A DNA stretch of 64,000 nucleotides from Brienomyrus brachyistius. Its lineage: Eukaryota > Chordata > Actinopteri > Osteoglossiformes > Mormyridae. The translations under genes and the position numbers were made by a program. Where the stretch lies: contig NC_064542.1 of NCBI RefSeq assembly GCF_023856365.1, positions 19,692,863-19,756,862 of the forward strand. Direction: 5' to 3'. Each line of letters opens with the position of its first letter. Positions within the stretch are counted from its first letter, which is position 1. Below, piece by piece: positions 25,426 to 37,752 of the stretch. The notes beneath the pieces are model-generated. The model ran no database searches and was not told the DNA's origin. It was given only the letters and a program-made list of their open reading frames with translations.

Positions 25426-25586
25426 GCCCCTGGGCAGGGCACAAGTAAAGGGTCTGGAGTCCACTTCATTACTGAGACCTTAGTTACATGTCAGCTCGCT
25501 TGCTGTGTTAAAATAACTAGCTGCTTTACTTGACAAGTTACCAAACTAGCATTACGGGCCATAATTTCACCATGTAAGGAGGTAAT

Positions 25587-25830
25587 TTTACTAAAAACAT
25601 GTGGTAACACTTTACTTAAAGCAGTCATTGTATTTCTAGTGCGCTATAGATGAGACCTTCCCGGAGCATTCATAATGTATGAGAAACATGGCTATAATGG
25701 GTTATGCCTTTTTGTAAATATCTATAGCCGTGGTTATAATATTTTATGAATGTGTTACAATGAATTATAAGAATGTCTTTGATACAAATTAATAATATTA
25801 ATATTAGTTCTAATAAAGTGCTCTTGTTTT
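25587..25830. repeat. AT-rich repeat with GTAACACTTTACTTAA end
   Basis: It begins with GGTAACACTTTACTTAAAG and contains GCTATAGATGAGA, CATTCATAATG and ATGAATGTGTTACAATGAATTAT. It shares these words with the copies at about 840-1260 and 50212-50695. It is probably one fragment of a MITE-like family. Confidence 0.5.
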
Positions 25831-26244
25831 AAGCTTGCACTGTATGGACCAAGTTGCATAGTATGTACCAAGTGCCCCAGGTAGTCAGTTCGCGATGTAT
25901 ATGCTGGGGGCCTGGGAACGATGGTAGTTAACTCTCACTGCATGTGGAAAAGACCCCAGGGGCCCAGGTGGTCAGCTTGCTTTATACAGGCCAGGGGCCC
26001 TTATGCACTGTATACAGCCCTGGTGGTCAACACTCACTGCATAGGGGCCCGAGTGTCGTCCTGGTCGACTTGTACTATATACATTGTGAAGGCCACGGGA
26101 TCTGAGGCCCTGGTGGTTTACTCAGGTTATATATTAGAATCGTAGTGTTTAATTTGAACTATAAATGTTATCACTCATGAAAACTAATGTTCTGTGGCCA
26201 CCCTAGAACACTGGCCCTATTGGCCCCGTCCATAATCCTGCCAT

Positions 26245-26845
26245 AGGTGACGATCTGTATAACTATACACAGACGTGGTAGATCCATTTGATTATATAAA
26301 AGTCTAGCCTGTGAGATACGGTGTTTGACAGAACACACCTCGTAAGACTCCGTTTGACTATCCAGACGCCTGATGAGACACTCTGCGACTGTAGAGAGAT
26401 GCTGTTTGATACCATGTGACTCTATAAACAGACCCACAAGGTTCTGTGTGACAGTATGGAAACTAGATAAGACTATATTTCGCTATAATGAGGCCTCATG
26501 AGTGTAACAGTATAGAAGTGTGGTGAGGCTGGAGGGTCTCGATGGCTTTACACAGGCTTGGTAAGACTCCAGTTGATTATATAGAAGTTTACCCTGTGAG
26601 ATACAGTGTGACTGTACAAGGACCCATGTCGCTCTATTTGACAGTACACAGGCTTGGTAAGACTGCTATATAGAAGCCTGGTGAGACTATGTGACTGTAT
26701 GCGATTCTCTCTAACTGCACACAGACCGGATCAGGCTCTGTGTATCTGTACAGAAACTAGTTAATACTCCATTTCACTATAAAGAGGGCTGGTTAGTCTC
26801 TGTGTGACCGTATAGGATCCTGGTGAGGCTCTGAGGGACTAGTTA
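26245..26845. repeat. Degenerate minisatellite, about 30-35 bp units in dimers
   Basis: A unit approximating GTGAGACTCTGTGTGACTGTATA-cag followed by a related ACTCCATTTGACTATATAGAAGCCTGG half recurs many times with substitutions and small indels. Examples: GGTAAGACTCCAGTTGATTATATAGAAG, GGTGAGACTATGTGACTGTATG and AGTTAATACTCCATTTCACTATAAAGAGGG. A related GC-richer array with GGGGCCC and CCTGGTGGTCA motifs occupies about 25870-26125. Confidence 0.7.
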
Positions 26846-26849
26846 AGGC

Positions 26850-28600
26850 ATATCCATGTGAATAGTTTGAATAGTTCTATATTCAGAGTCTCTAAACTGG
26901 TTTATTTTTGGTGTGAGAGTGATTGAGGGTTCATTTGATTTCTGTTGAATGCTGTTGGATTTTGCAGGCAGTGATAAAACGATGTGTACAGGAAAACATA
27001 AAAAAACAAAATGCCACTCAATGGAAAGCGACACGCCGATTGTATCTGCTTCTACTTTGGTTTCGAAAAGTAGTGTGAAATGTAGCGTGCAGTAGAAATG
27101 ACATAGATGTCCTGCTGAAAGCCACAAAGACTTTGGGTAGGGGCGGGGGGAGCGGGGGGACAAGACCACACTGCCTGCCCAGAGCGCAGAAAGGCCTGCA
27201 CTTTGACTCAGTGCAAAACCACAGCGGACCTGCAAGTGGCTTGCAGAGTGCAGGTGCGTGCATTTCACTGTCACTGACAATGGCAAACAAAAACAGACCT
27301 ATCAATAGCAGAAACCTTTAACTTGGTCATACAGCACCAACAAACAGCTACAAATACGTACCAAGGTAAATATGATGTTCTGATAAAGCATTGCACAGAT
27401 CATCTCCTACAGAATAAAGTAAAGCGGATAAGTATGACGGTAAATTTTCACACAACGGTCCTCAAATGAGATACGACCTAGACATTTGTTACAGAAATGG
27501 TATTCCAAAATCACTGAACATTTTGTCATGCATGTCTATACAAAATCCAAAATGGAAAGGCCTAAAAAATCTTTGTATAAAGATGCTAATTCAGAGGTAT
27601 AGTTTAAGAAATGTACTTAGGTATGAATGGCATCTTAATATTTTTATATATTTTAATTATTGTCGGCATTTGTTACTTGTAGTATTTACAATGCACCTCT
27701 AATGTCTACTTGTTATTTAATTTATGCATATTTAGACAAATCAATATGCCTTAATAGGACTGTAAGACAGTTTTCCGTTTGTGTGGTTGCTTTCTTTTTG
27801 TCATTTAATGACTAGGCACTGCAGCCTAATGGTGAATAGTTGTATTACACTCGCATGTGAGGACATTATATAGAACCAGGCATGCTTCTGACTTCTGTTT
27901 AAAACAGTTATGATTGTGTGAGTCTATTTGTGTGTGCCATCTTATTGGCTTAGAAGGTTCGTCTAATCCAAGGTTCTCCTGGTTTCTGTCCTGGGGATAA
28001 GCTCCAGGGTCACTGCATAAACCAAATAGCACCACTAGCACTATACTCCGGAAATGGAAACACTTTTTTGTGATTTGACTGGCCTGAACTCTGCACAGGA
28101 ATAGGAAATGGAAGGTGGGGATGGGGGGTAGGTTGGTGGTAACAATAAGACACCAAACAAAACTTCTGAAAGCAAAGTGACCCAGCATGTACTCAGTGGG
28201 CTTGGACCATATGAAGAGAAATCAGTTATATTAATATACAGCATGTGAAACCATGCATGTTTTTTTATTACAAAGGTGTATTTCTTACACATTTCTAGAG
28301 CTGGACAGTATTGATCACAGCATGATTTGAGCTTGATCGCATGGCAATGTAGGATATAAATTTAAGTGGAACTTAAATTTCATTTGTCATTTTCATTTCA
28401 GTGGAACTTCCTGATTTCATTTGTCATTCACTCCGCTCTCCACTGCACAAGGTGGCTCTGTTTAGCTACTTATGTGACAGAACGTATTATGTAATTCACC
28501 GACCAATGCCAAGTTCGTCATAGTCCTTTGACTGTTTTGAACCACACTACTACATGAGGTCAAGGCAGAGATGAAAGTCTTACGTGCCATAAAGTCTTGG
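26850..28600. other. Unassigned intergenic DNA
   Basis: No exon or classified repeat was recognised on either strand. The longest open frames (147 aa and 120 aa, minus strand) have no identifiable domain and no splice context. A 10-bp exact repeat of TTCATTTGTCATT occurs near 28380-28428. Confidence 0.35.
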
Positions 28601-28689
28601 GGTTCGTGCCGCAAGGGTTTGCGTTCATCACATATTGCGCAAATTACGTCTGTCACTGTACGTGCTGGTGTTTCATTTTGTCCAACCAA

Positions 28690-29330
28690 CGCGGAGATCC
28701 ACCTCTGGGTCTCTCGACAGAGGTTGTCACTTGCAGGTTATGTATAGGTGGGGACCGATTCCTCAGTTTTGCTCATCTGTTTGGTTTCTGGTTTATCGCC
28801 TTTTGTTTTGCCCCCTGACGTTTGGTCACCTGTTCTCCATACTTGCCTTTCCTTTGTACTGACCATTTTGCCTGTCTTCCCGGCTACCAGGAAGCCAAGC
28901 CCCTGGTGTTAATGTTCTGAGTGTGAATTGTGTCTGGTGTTTTCTTCACTCGATTTATTTGTATCTTTCGATGGCGAGACAGTGGAAGTGATTGTCTTTT
29001 GTTTCATTTTTCTTTGGTAGGTGAGTTAGTTTGGGACTCGGTGGGTAGATTGTTTTGTTTGTTGTGTTGGCCTGGGTCACTCTTAAAGTCTGTACCTACA
29101 CTGTGGTGAGCAAAGTTGTAAATACACAATCTGTTTATATAACCTGTTTTGTGCACTGTGTTTGTTCTGCCCCACACACTACACATCTATTCTGTTACTC
29201 CCCAACCCCCAAGACTGGCATTCGTACCATAATTTGTGGACTCATCCAGGGTAATCTGACCCTGCAAGGATATTTCAGTGTGTATGACTAACATATGTGG
29301 TTGGGGTTTGTACAATGGGTTGGTTTGATT
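28690..29330 (+). other. Possible LTR-like region preceding Gypsy remnant
   Basis: This T- and G-rich stretch has promoter- and UTR-like composition and lies directly upstream of gag-like sequence. I could not define LTR ends, a target duplication or a second LTR, so this is only a positional guess. Confidence 0.25.
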
Positions 29331-29399
29331 TGGTGTAATTCAGTTTGGACTCGACTCAGGAACAATTTGATCACTGCCGAAAGGATGATTTCCTAGCAA

Positions 29400-29770
29400 T
29401 TGCTGAGGTTCTTTAACGTGGTAGTCCCCAGTGGTGCCATCAAGCAAGTGGTCTGCATGGGGGATTCTGGGGATTCCTCATCTGCATCCGGATCGCTCTC
29501 GATGGCCATGGCAGCAGAGAACAGTGAGGGGTTGTCCAAGCCGGGATTTCGTGGGAATCTCACTGATGTCAGCTCGCCTAGGGATGACCTCCTGCTCACT
29601 ATCCATCTCCAGTAACTGGAGGTGGAAATAAAGAAGCAGGAGCACCAAGCCCAGCTGCTGTGCTTAACAGTGGTGGAGGTCGAAGGCAACAAGGAAATCA
29701 CCTTAAAGTGGCTGAGCCTAGAGCAGCAGAAACCTGAGCTTCTCCCACAAAAGCTCTTTTGGATAAACTT
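29400..29770 (+). pseudogene. Ty3/Gypsy-type gag fragment
   Basis: Two reading frames in series encode a helix-rich acidic segment. The second (29622-29804) begins with charged residues of the form EIKKQEHQ and ends LEQQKPEL, a composition seen in the N-terminal coiled region of fish Gypsy gag proteins. A stop at 29612-29614 separates the two. No matrix, capsid or zinc-knuckle motif is readable. The call leans on the pol fragment that follows. Confidence 0.45.
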
Positions 29771-29829
29771 GCCCACATGCCTCTGGTTTCTAAATAAATC
29801 ATGAAAGAATAAAGTTACGTTAAAACCAA

Positions 29830-30062
29830 GCACACCATTGTTTTTCTTGTGAAATTCCCAATAAGTTTGATGTGTCACATGACCCTCTTATTGAAAAAAC
29901 AAAAGTTGGATCCAAAATGGCCGACTTCAAAATGGCCACCATGGTCACCACCCATCTTGAAAAAATTTCCCCCTCACATATACTAATGTGCCACAAACAG
30001 GAAGGTAATATCACCAACCATTTTATTAAGGTGTATCCATATAAGTGGCCCACCCTGTATAA
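29830..30062. repeat. Interspersed repeat with AAAATGGCC motifs, inserted between gag-like and pol-like parts
   Basis: It contains CCAAAATGGCCGACTTCAAAATGGCCACCATGG, ATATACTAATGTGCCACAAACAGGAAGGTAATATCACC and a terminal TGGCCCACCCTGTATAAATA. I recognise this as a dispersed animal repeat but cannot name its family. Its position between the two retroelement fragments suggests a later insertion. Confidence 0.45.
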
Positions 30063-30738
30063 ATATAAACAGTGGATGTACAGGGTCTGTGCCAGAGAGG
30101 ACCTCAGCCCCCTCCACACCAGGATCTGCAGGAGATGGCTACTGAAATGTGTTTTCTGCCCGTCCAGGCTGGACATCCTCATCATCCTCATCATGGCACT
30201 ACTCAAGGTTATCCCAAATCCTGGAGGTACAGTGCCGGGCATTGGGGGAAGAGGTAGAAAAGCGGCAGATAGGTGTGATTGAGGAGTCTCAAAGCCCTTG
30301 CTTCAGCCCCATTGTGATGGTCCTCAAGCCAGACAGCACCCCGCGGTTCTGCAATGACTTCCGCTGGCTGAACAGGATTGCACAATTCGATTGCTGGCCC
30401 ATGTCTTACCCATGGATAAGCTGGCATAATGTCAATGAAAGGTTATTGGCAGATGCCCCTCAGTCCAGTCACCAGGAAGAAGATGGCCTTCAGCACACCC
30501 AGGGATTATTCACAGTACTGGGTTCTCCCTTTTAATGGATGATAGGGTGCCAGCCACCTTCAAACAACTCATGCGCATCATACTTTGCCTCCAGCAAGAG
30601 TATGCAGCAGCCTACCTAGACAACATCCATGCTGAGTGCTGGGAGGAGCACCTTGCTCACCTTGTTCGGGTGCTAGACTCAACCAGCCGCAAGGAGGCCT
30701 GCTTCCTGGGGCTCATTTTTAGACAGGGTTTGCTCTGA
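30063..30738 (+). pseudogene. Ty3/Gypsy reverse transcriptase remnant, frameshifted
   Basis: Reverse transcriptase sequence is readable in pieces: a GVIEESQSP segment with SPIVMVLKPDSTPRFCNDFR at about 30280-30360, and PATFKQLMRIIL with YAAAYLDN at about 30550-30630. The usual YLDD catalytic box reads YLDN. Frame changes near 30430 and 30530 and lost segments show decay. RNase H, integrase and LTRs were not seen. Described only as a remnant. Confidence 0.75.
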
Positions 30739-30739
30739 C

Positions 30740-32815
30740 TGTTAGAGAAGATTTTTTGCACTAAAACCTGGTACATAGGACTGGCCAGTTTTCTACCCCT
30801 TCCTCATATTCACTCCTTTGCGATATCTGAATTATATGTACATTGCACTACACAGTACATGCCTATGTATTTATTGTTATAATTGTAATTGTATTTATTG
30901 TTTGACTGTAAGCAACATACAGTGATCTGTGTTTAGTATAGAAGTTTTGTTTACTGGTGGTCTAATAAAACACGCGCCAAAAGGGGTTTTTCTCCTGAGC
31001 CTTTTTGCCCACAACAGGCATTACAGCATTCATTTTAACCTGGAAGACACTTGAAACATACAATCTATCTGCATAATAAGCTGAAATGTGACATTCTGAT
31101 GTTTGTATCAGAATAAACAAGCCCTGTATTACTTCATTGCCTATGGGTAAGACTCTGTGAATCACTGTATTGTAGAAACACTTACTACATCAAGCCTTAG
31201 AACCCTTACTATTATCAAGACTGTGGGCAAAGTAAGACCACTTGTCTGGTTAATTTGTTGCGGTTAATGACCACAGATGAATGCACTTGATCAGCCACAG
31301 CTAGATCTTGACTTCAGGCTGCACTCATACTGATATACTTTCAGATACATAGAAAAAAACATACTTGTGCAAAAAACAAATTCACACTTATATAACCATA
31401 TTACCACGAACAGTCACTGTGAGTAACACAGAGATTCCAGGTTTATATTTAAGTCAATTACTAAATTTCATTTTTGTGAATTTTCTGAAGCAAAACAACT
31501 TCCACTTTATTATTTATTTATTATTACTGATTGCTGGAAATGCCTTATAAAGAAGCATATTGAGTTAATGTTGGTATGAAACAAAGGGCTTGATGTTCAT
31601 TTATGAAATGTTTCTCTCGATGGGTGGATCCTCTCCGGCAACTTTCATGACAACGGACAGCAGAAAGCAAACATTAATGTCAGTTGCAGAGGCCTACATC
31701 TCTTTTAGTTATTGTTGAAAAAAGAATTAACCACTAGACATGGAATGGAGAAACTTCATAATTATAGTGCCTAAGGTTCTTTATTGACTATGGAGAAGTA
31801 ACCAAAGAGTTGGCTGCTTATTCAAAGCCCAAGTTACCACATAGGTTGGGTATGGCTCACATTTATTCAATACTGAAATAATTGAAAGCCAAAAGAGAAC
31901 AAAATTGATGCAATTAATTTTTTTAATGGATTTCTGCAATAATGGGACCTGTTGGCCACTTTCTTTTACAGATCAAATGACTCTTTGTCCTGATGTGTTT
32001 TAAACTGTGATCTATGTAGGCCAAATAAGCAAGGATCAGCCATGGAATCTTCAGCATCATGATGTGGGCTGTCCGCACCTTCTGATGGGGCCGTGCTTCA
32101 CCCTCCGCTCTGGCCGTAGCTCACAGCACTGCTTCCATGGTATATTGAGTATCATTGGTTGAACTGACCACAGGTTTCTCAGATGTGAGGTCTATGGTGT
32201 GCTGGTTTGCTGGTAGAGGAATGTAATGAAGTGCTTATGTACGAACGGGTTACTTTTTAATTTCATCCTCCATCCTTCTGCTTTTATTAAACTCATATCC
32301 ATACTCACTTATACATAATGTCCATCCCCATATCAACATGACTCTTTTCCCTATCCAGCCTAGTGTAGCTAGTATTACTACTACTCAGTAAATACAAGTA
32401 TAAAACTAGCTTCATCTAGAATACATACAGTGGTTTGTACAGTTCAGTATGCTTCTTCTGGAAACCAGTTGATTATGAATTGATTCTCTCCACCCACCAA
32501 TTACTTATTTAGTAAAAATTGTACAATTTAACATTTTCTATCCTTTATCCATGTTTTACCATTATTTGGGCTCGTAATACAGTATTTGAAGTTATTGAAA
32601 GATTGATCAGTAGGCACATTAAACAACTCATGAACCAGCTGTCTGTTTAAGAGAATGTTTTTACAATTCTATGTCCACAGAGGATGATATGGTAAAACAT
32701 ACTGAATTAAACATTTGCATAACCTACCTCCTTTTAAAGCCCAACAAGGTTAACCTGCAATATTGAGCCATACCTTAGACAAAAAGCATCAAACGTATGC
32801 ATCAGACTCTCATTC
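30740..32815. other. Unassigned AT-rich DNA between Gypsy remnant and NITR gene A
   Basis: No exon was recognised. The part nearest 32815 is probably the 3' UTR of gene A on the minus strand, though no poly(A) signal was assigned. GGATCAGCCATGGAATCTTCAGC near 32032 has no recognised identity. Confidence 0.35.
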
Positions 32816-35358
32816 TCATTCTGTTAACCGCACATCAGAGTACAAACTGTCCTCTCTCTTCGTTCTCTGAGTTTTTGGCTTCTCATTAAAATGCAAGGCA
32901 GTGTAATTCAGCGTCTCTGTGTCATGTTTCTGGGGGGAGATGGGAAATTTAGAAATCAGATCCAATGGAATGTTTAAGACATAAATGTTATTATCGAACA
33001 CATTTTAAAATTATACTTTTACCTGCTTGCTTGTTTCTTTTGTCTTGGGGAAATTATGATTATCTTCCTCAGAAACACGTGCTTTTAAAATACACAGAGG
33101 CAAAAAAAATAAAAGCAATTTTAAATGGATATTTTTCATAGTTTTTCCATAATAATATTTCTTTATTTTCCATTTTTGATCATACACTATATCATAAATG
33201 ACCTGCATTCCTAAGATTAGATTAGACATACTCATTAAATCCATCCATTTTTTGTCACTGCATGTCTTATTCAGGGTTGCAGGGGAGTCTGGAGCCATGA
33301 AGTATAAGTTATGGGTACAAGGCGGGGAACAACCCAGGATGGGACACCAACCTACTGTAGGGCACCCACACCTATGGGCAGTTCGGCAACTCCAATCAAT
33401 CTCAGTATGTTTTTGGACTGTGGTGAGGGAGACTGGAGTACCCAGAGGGACCCCACAATGAGAACATGCGAGCTCCACACACATGAACCCATGGTGGAGG
33501 CTTGAACCCTGATCCCCAAGGTGTGAGGCAGCAGTACTGGGCACAGCACCATTGTAATCCCTTGATTTTTACACTAGTATTTCTCATTTGCTCCTTAAAA
33601 TGGGCGCTTATACATCATTATCATCATCATCATCATCGTCGTCATGATATCAATATAGCAACACAGCCTACTGTACCTGCACAGTGCTTACAGCATGTCG
33701 TCTTATTTCTGGTGCTCAGAAGTATAACTATTATAGTCACACACAAGACAAGTGCAGCTCCCAGGCCAATGATTACTGGACTCACAGATAAAGATCCTGT
33801 TTGGAGTTAAATAGTTTGATTAATATTGATTCATATAAAACGCTCTCACAGATCACCAGGTGTAGACATTACACAATATCTCCCACAATTGTTTTGGTTA
33901 GATGGCAAACAGACTTCCATCACTCTTCTGGTTGACACAAGGGCATTATAAATCTTTTTGTGGTACACTAGTGTGTCATTTATTTTATAATTTTGTTCTC
34001 TGTGTCCTGTACAGTGTAAGTTCAATGTTCAACTAGCACCATTGTTAGCTAGTAAAAAAGAATAAGTAGCTGACGAAAGCTGAATTATTTCTCTTATATA
34101 TATTTCTCTTATATATCATAAATACCCCGCAGCCCACAGTAGGATAAGTGAAAAAATGGATGTATGAATATCTCAGCTGAAACAAAGTTCGAAAAATAGA
34201 CTCATGTATGAACTTCATTAATATCTTTTCCTTCACTATCACTGCTAGAAACTTACCTTCTATGTGAATCTTGGTCCCATTGCCAAACAGCATCTCCCCA
34301 CACATGGCCACAGCGCAGTAGTAAGTCCCAGCATCAGAGGGGCTGAGGTTCCCCTTGGGGAGGCTGTAGACGCAGCTCCGTGTAGGAGATCCAGCCTCAG
34401 GGCTCTTCTCACACTCATCACTCCTGTTCCTATGGCTGTAAATGACTCCTGGAAGGGATTCTCCTGATCCATGTCTGAACCAGTAAACTCTGTGTTCTCC
34501 TGCACAGCTCCCAGTCTCTATTGTACACTGCAGGTTCACAGAGTCTCCAGGCTGCACTGTGTCAGACACAGGATACTGCTCTACTTTTCTGTTGCTGTGT
34601 TGTTTTCCGGAACCTAAATAACAAATGTGTTCAGTAAAGCATTGGAATAATATCAACTGATGTGACATGATATTCAGTGTAGACTTTGTGTACTGATTTT
34701 CCACTATGATTAAACAACATATACTAATTTGATTATGATGTAAGATTTACCCTTTACTGTTAGGAAAGTTCCAGCTCCGAACAGAATTAAATAATCCCTT
34801 CTCGTTCCACAGTAATACATCCCTGAATCCGATGGTTCTGTCTTTAAGATTATTAAATGATTGATTCCCTCATCTGTTTTCACTTTGTAGCGTGTTGAGT
34901 TAAAGTTGTTGTGAAGTGTTGCAGTTGATGCAAATTTTAAAGATGTTGCTATTAGAAGAGGTCTCTGGCTGATAATTAGCTTAAACCAAAACGCAGAATG
35001 AGCGTCGTAGTTGGAAAATGAACATTCCAAAGTCACATCGTCCCCGGCTTCGACTATCGAGAATGGACTAGGCTGAACAACAGTATCGCTTAATGCCAAA
35101 TCTGAAAAAAAGAAAAATATTAGTACTTGCCTACATATTTAACCCACACAGAAGCTATTAAAATACAGCCATAATACTGTTAAAGAAACATATTTTCACA
35201 TTCAAGCACATTCATTTAAAAGATTGTTTAGCCAATACAATGATTATTACAAAAAGTTCAATTATTGTGACAAATATAAAAATATGTTATACCCAACATT
35301 CTCTGTTGCACTTACACAATTTGCTGAAATGAGCCAAAATCACACAGAGTCTGATCAT
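32816..35358 (-). CDS. nitr: NITR gene A: inhibitory-type novel immune-type receptor (V + I domains, two ITIM-like motifs)
   Basis: NITRs are teleost innate receptors on immune cells that resemble inhibitory or activating NK receptors. Six minus-strand exons: leader 35358-35316 (MIRLCVILAHFSKL), V domain 35101-34751, I domain 34613-34257, membrane 33796-33677, tail 33081-33023 and 32929-32816. They sum to 348 codons including the stop. The V exon has LECSF, AFWFK, DSGMYYC and the J-like LFGAGTFL. The I exon has six cysteines and CAVAMCGEMLFGNGT, typical of NITR I domains. The membrane segment VIIGLGAALVLCVTIIVILL has no charge. The tail has LNYTAL and SLYSDV, which fit the ITIM pattern, so SHP-type phosphatase recruitment is inferred. 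The 5' half is duplicated in gene C. Confidence 0.85.
33238..33556 (-). mobile_element. tRNA-SINE copy 4, diverged, in an intron of NITR gene A
   Basis: The body blocks GGCGGGGAACAACCCAGGATGGG, CAGTATGTTTTTGGACTGTGG and GAGAACATGCGAGCTCCACA match the SINE family in minus orientation. The head and CATCCATT tail are recognisable but eroded. It lies between the gene A membrane exon and its first tail exon, in sense with gene A. Confidence 0.75.
33600..33650. repeat. (ATC)n short tandem repeat
   Basis: ATCATTATCATCATCATCATCATCGTCGTCATGAT is a trinucleotide run in the gene A intron just downstream of the membrane exon. Confidence 0.8.
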
Positions 35359-36350
35359 CCTGAATGACGTTCCTCTGTGGTTTGTAGCTAGGCTCTTCTG
35401 CATACTGAATGCACCACAGATTGTAGGGTCATATGAGAGTAGGGGTGGCTAAACTGGTGTTTTTGATTCGTGGAATCAATAGTATATCGTTTATTATTTT
35501 AAAATAAATTTTCACCAGAATTTTTGAGTCTCTTCTATTTAGTGCGGTTAAGTGTAAAAAAAATCACAGTTGTGACGTAGGAAGCCAAAAGTCTTGCAGT
35601 GCTATGAATTAAGGTTTATGTGACATTTTGTAATAAACACATGCATTTTAGTGCCTCCAGCTAGCACTGCATATCTGCTTCTGCTACAGCATAAATACAA
35701 ATAAGTTCAGGATGAATCATAACAAGTACAATTAAAATGTAACCATTTCCACATTTGGCCACAACCTAATATAATGTAAGGAACAGACCCTCACCCCTGG
35801 TATCGTCATTATTTAGGAGAAGTTTTGACTTTCCAGAAGAAGTGTGAGTGGTAGCTTATCTTCTGGACCAGGACCAAGCTGAGGTGTGTACTCAGGCATC
35901 AGGAACGGCTGCTCCTCCAACTGTGCTACTCCTATATTCATTTGAAGGCAGTGAACTGGGCAATTTCAAAGCTGCTTCACTGAAGTTACTTAACGCAGGA
36001 AATTTTATGCTGTAACTAAAGATGCATTGCATGTGACCACATCCTGTACTGGTCTTCATACTCTGGCTTCCTTTGAGTATCCCTAAGTTTACACATATTT
36101 TACAGAACACACAGGAATCAGTTTATATTAAATTTTACCTCTGAACCCTTTTATCTTTCTCTGGGACAGCAGTGCTAGGCATGATAACTTCCGTACCTTA
36201 ATTATTTGGAAATATTAACCCTTTCCTTTGCTCTATCACAGAACTTTGTTTTCTCTCACCTCTGCCAAATGCACACAGACCCGGATGCCTGACCCTTTCC
36301 ACAGTTGTAGCTCTTCCACATACAGAAGCTCATTTGGCATTATTTTATAT
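34257..36350 (-). repeat. Duplicated block: NITR A 5' half (partner 50869-53345, gene C)
   Basis: The I exon, V exon, leader, introns and about 900 bp of upstream DNA match gene C closely, for example CAGGACCAAGCTGAGGTGTG and CCTCCAACTGTGCTACTCC in both. Homology ends near the I exon donor on one side and near 36350/53345 on the other. Confidence 0.85.
35442..35480 (-). promoter_or_regulatory. Conserved upstream box of NITR gene A
   Basis: GGGTGGCTAAACTGGTGTTTTTGATTCGTGGAATCAAT lies about 85-120 bp upstream of the start codon and is shared by genes A-D. On the minus strand genes B and D read ATTCCACCAATCAAAAAC, which holds a CCAAT box; in A the core has changed to CGAAT. A proximal promoter role is inferred from position and conservation. 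Confidence 0.45.
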
Positions 36351-36800
36351 CTTTGTTTCCCTGTGCTGTTTCTTTGTATCTCTCTACTGCTATTGATAAA
36401 CTCATCTGCACTCATACTCCCCTATAAATCCTGTATTTCCAATTTCATTGATCCTCATGTTAGCACAGCAGAAAAGCCGTCAAACCTCACAAGAAATTTA
36501 TTTCCAGATAACTTCTCGGTTACTCTTTCCGACTACTACAGCTACAGACTTAAAAGCCACTCCCTCCAGTGGTTGGAACAAGAACTTCAAAAGGTGACTA
36601 AACCAGAAAGTTCTGCAACCTCAGGTGTATGTAATGTAAAAGGTTCTCACACTTTCATCCAGCAGCTCCTGGAGTGTTTCAGCTGGTCATTACAACCAGT
36701 GACCTTCCCCCAGGTTACAGGCTGAGAACCATTTTGCCAGGCTCTGACACGGGGAGAACCCCTAAGCCAATACATCATGCTGACATTCAACAGTAGATTA
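36351..36800. other. Unassigned DNA between NITR genes A and B
   Basis: A 165-aa open frame (36228-36725, plus strand) spans this area but has no recognised domain, and its first part lies in the duplicated block shared with 53240-53340. No gene is called. Confidence 0.35.
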
Positions 36801-36811
36801 AATACAGTGCT

Positions 36812-37303
36812 ATGTAAAAGTTTGGGCATCCCTCAGAGGCTGCATAATAATTTTCTCATAAGAGAAGATCACAGTCATATGTCATTTTTGTTCTAGAGAA
36901 ATGTAGACAAGGGCATGTTTATCAGACCAACATTCTCAGTGTAGCATTACTGAGTTGTATGAAATAAATGTGCAGAAGTTTCAAATTAACCGCATTAATT
37001 TGAAGACCAGTAGTTATTCAATGCTTCAAGGTTGCAGCACAAAATTGCTTTGATTAGCTCATTAGACTACAAAGACAGATGCTACCAATCATGAAAAGGG
37101 TTATTTAATATAGGTAATTGCTAATTGTGCTTGTCCTTGGTTCTTGGAGAGTGGCAACAAGGGAACTTCAGCAGAACTCTCGACTGACCTAAAAACTAAG
37201 AATTTGTTGTTATGAATTAGGAGAAGGGTACAAGAAATTATCACAAAGGCTTGGACTGTCTGTCTTCACAATCAGAAATTTAGTTAGGAAATGGAAGGCC
37301 TTC
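36812..37303 (+). mobile_element. Tc1/mariner-like element, 5' part
   Basis: ACAGTGCTATGTAAAAGTTTGGGCATCCCT is a Tc1-like terminal repeat. About 390 bp later, a transposase N-terminal region with GGGTACAAGAAATTATCACAAAGG and AATTTAGTTAGGAAATGGAAGG resembles the helix-turn-helix part. The rest of the transposase and the right terminus are missing. Confidence 0.6.
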
Positions 37304-37316
37304 CTGCCCATCTCGT

Positions 37317-37752
37317 TCTCTCCCTACTATGTCTCTAACAAGCCACACCCATTTCCTGTTTGTCTTACCTTTTGCTCCAGCCCTTTTATGGATCACTCCA
37401 GCTGCCTCTTGTTTGCTCCCTCATCAGTCCTGTATAAACCTAAATACTAAGGAAATGAGGCGTATACAGGAAGCAGCTGGAGGTGAGTAACGTGGGGCAG
37501 GAATTAGAAGGAAGATTTACAGGCATAGGTGTGGATTTTTACAGTCACACTGGGGAGGAAAACAGGGGGGTATGGAAGACAGGACAGGCAGACCATGACA
37601 TATGCCTCAGATTCTCCTCGTGCTAGAATGCCTGTATTTTCGGACCCCTTGCGGTCCGTTTTTATTTCCCTGTTCTTGTTGTGAGCTAAATAAAGCCCTT
37701 TTTGTTTGCCCCTACACATGCACTTGTCTCTGGTGGTTTCTGAACATGACAC
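37317..37752 (+). other. Possible solo LTR remnant
   Basis: Pyrimidine-rich sequence contains GACCCCTTGCGGTCCGTTTTTATTTCCC, an AATAAAG signal at about 37690 and an ATGACAC end. The layout resembles a better preserved LTR-like stretch at 58500-59065 (GACCCCTTGTGGTTC, AATAAATG). The ends and a target duplication could not be defined. Confidence 0.35.

Noticed and set aside
26843..27305. 147-aa and 95-aa minus-strand ORFs
   Set aside because: They overlap each other in different frames and lack recognised motifs and splice context. No support as genes.
29393..30282. ORFs of 136-161 aa on both strands around the Gypsy remnant
   Set aside because: They cross boundaries between the gag-like segment, an unrelated inserted repeat and the pol fragment, so they are not single genes.
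34260..34505. Alternative-frame ORFs on both strands inside the NITR I exons (about 67 and 81 aa), recurring in every gene
   Set aside because: They recur because the I exons are nearly identical. They are shadows of the Ig-coding frame and carry splice sites inside.
36228..36725. 165-aa plus-strand ORF between NITR genes A and B
   Set aside because: It has no domain or signal, and its beginning lies in a duplicated spacer whose partner at 53240 does not keep the frame. Likely chance.
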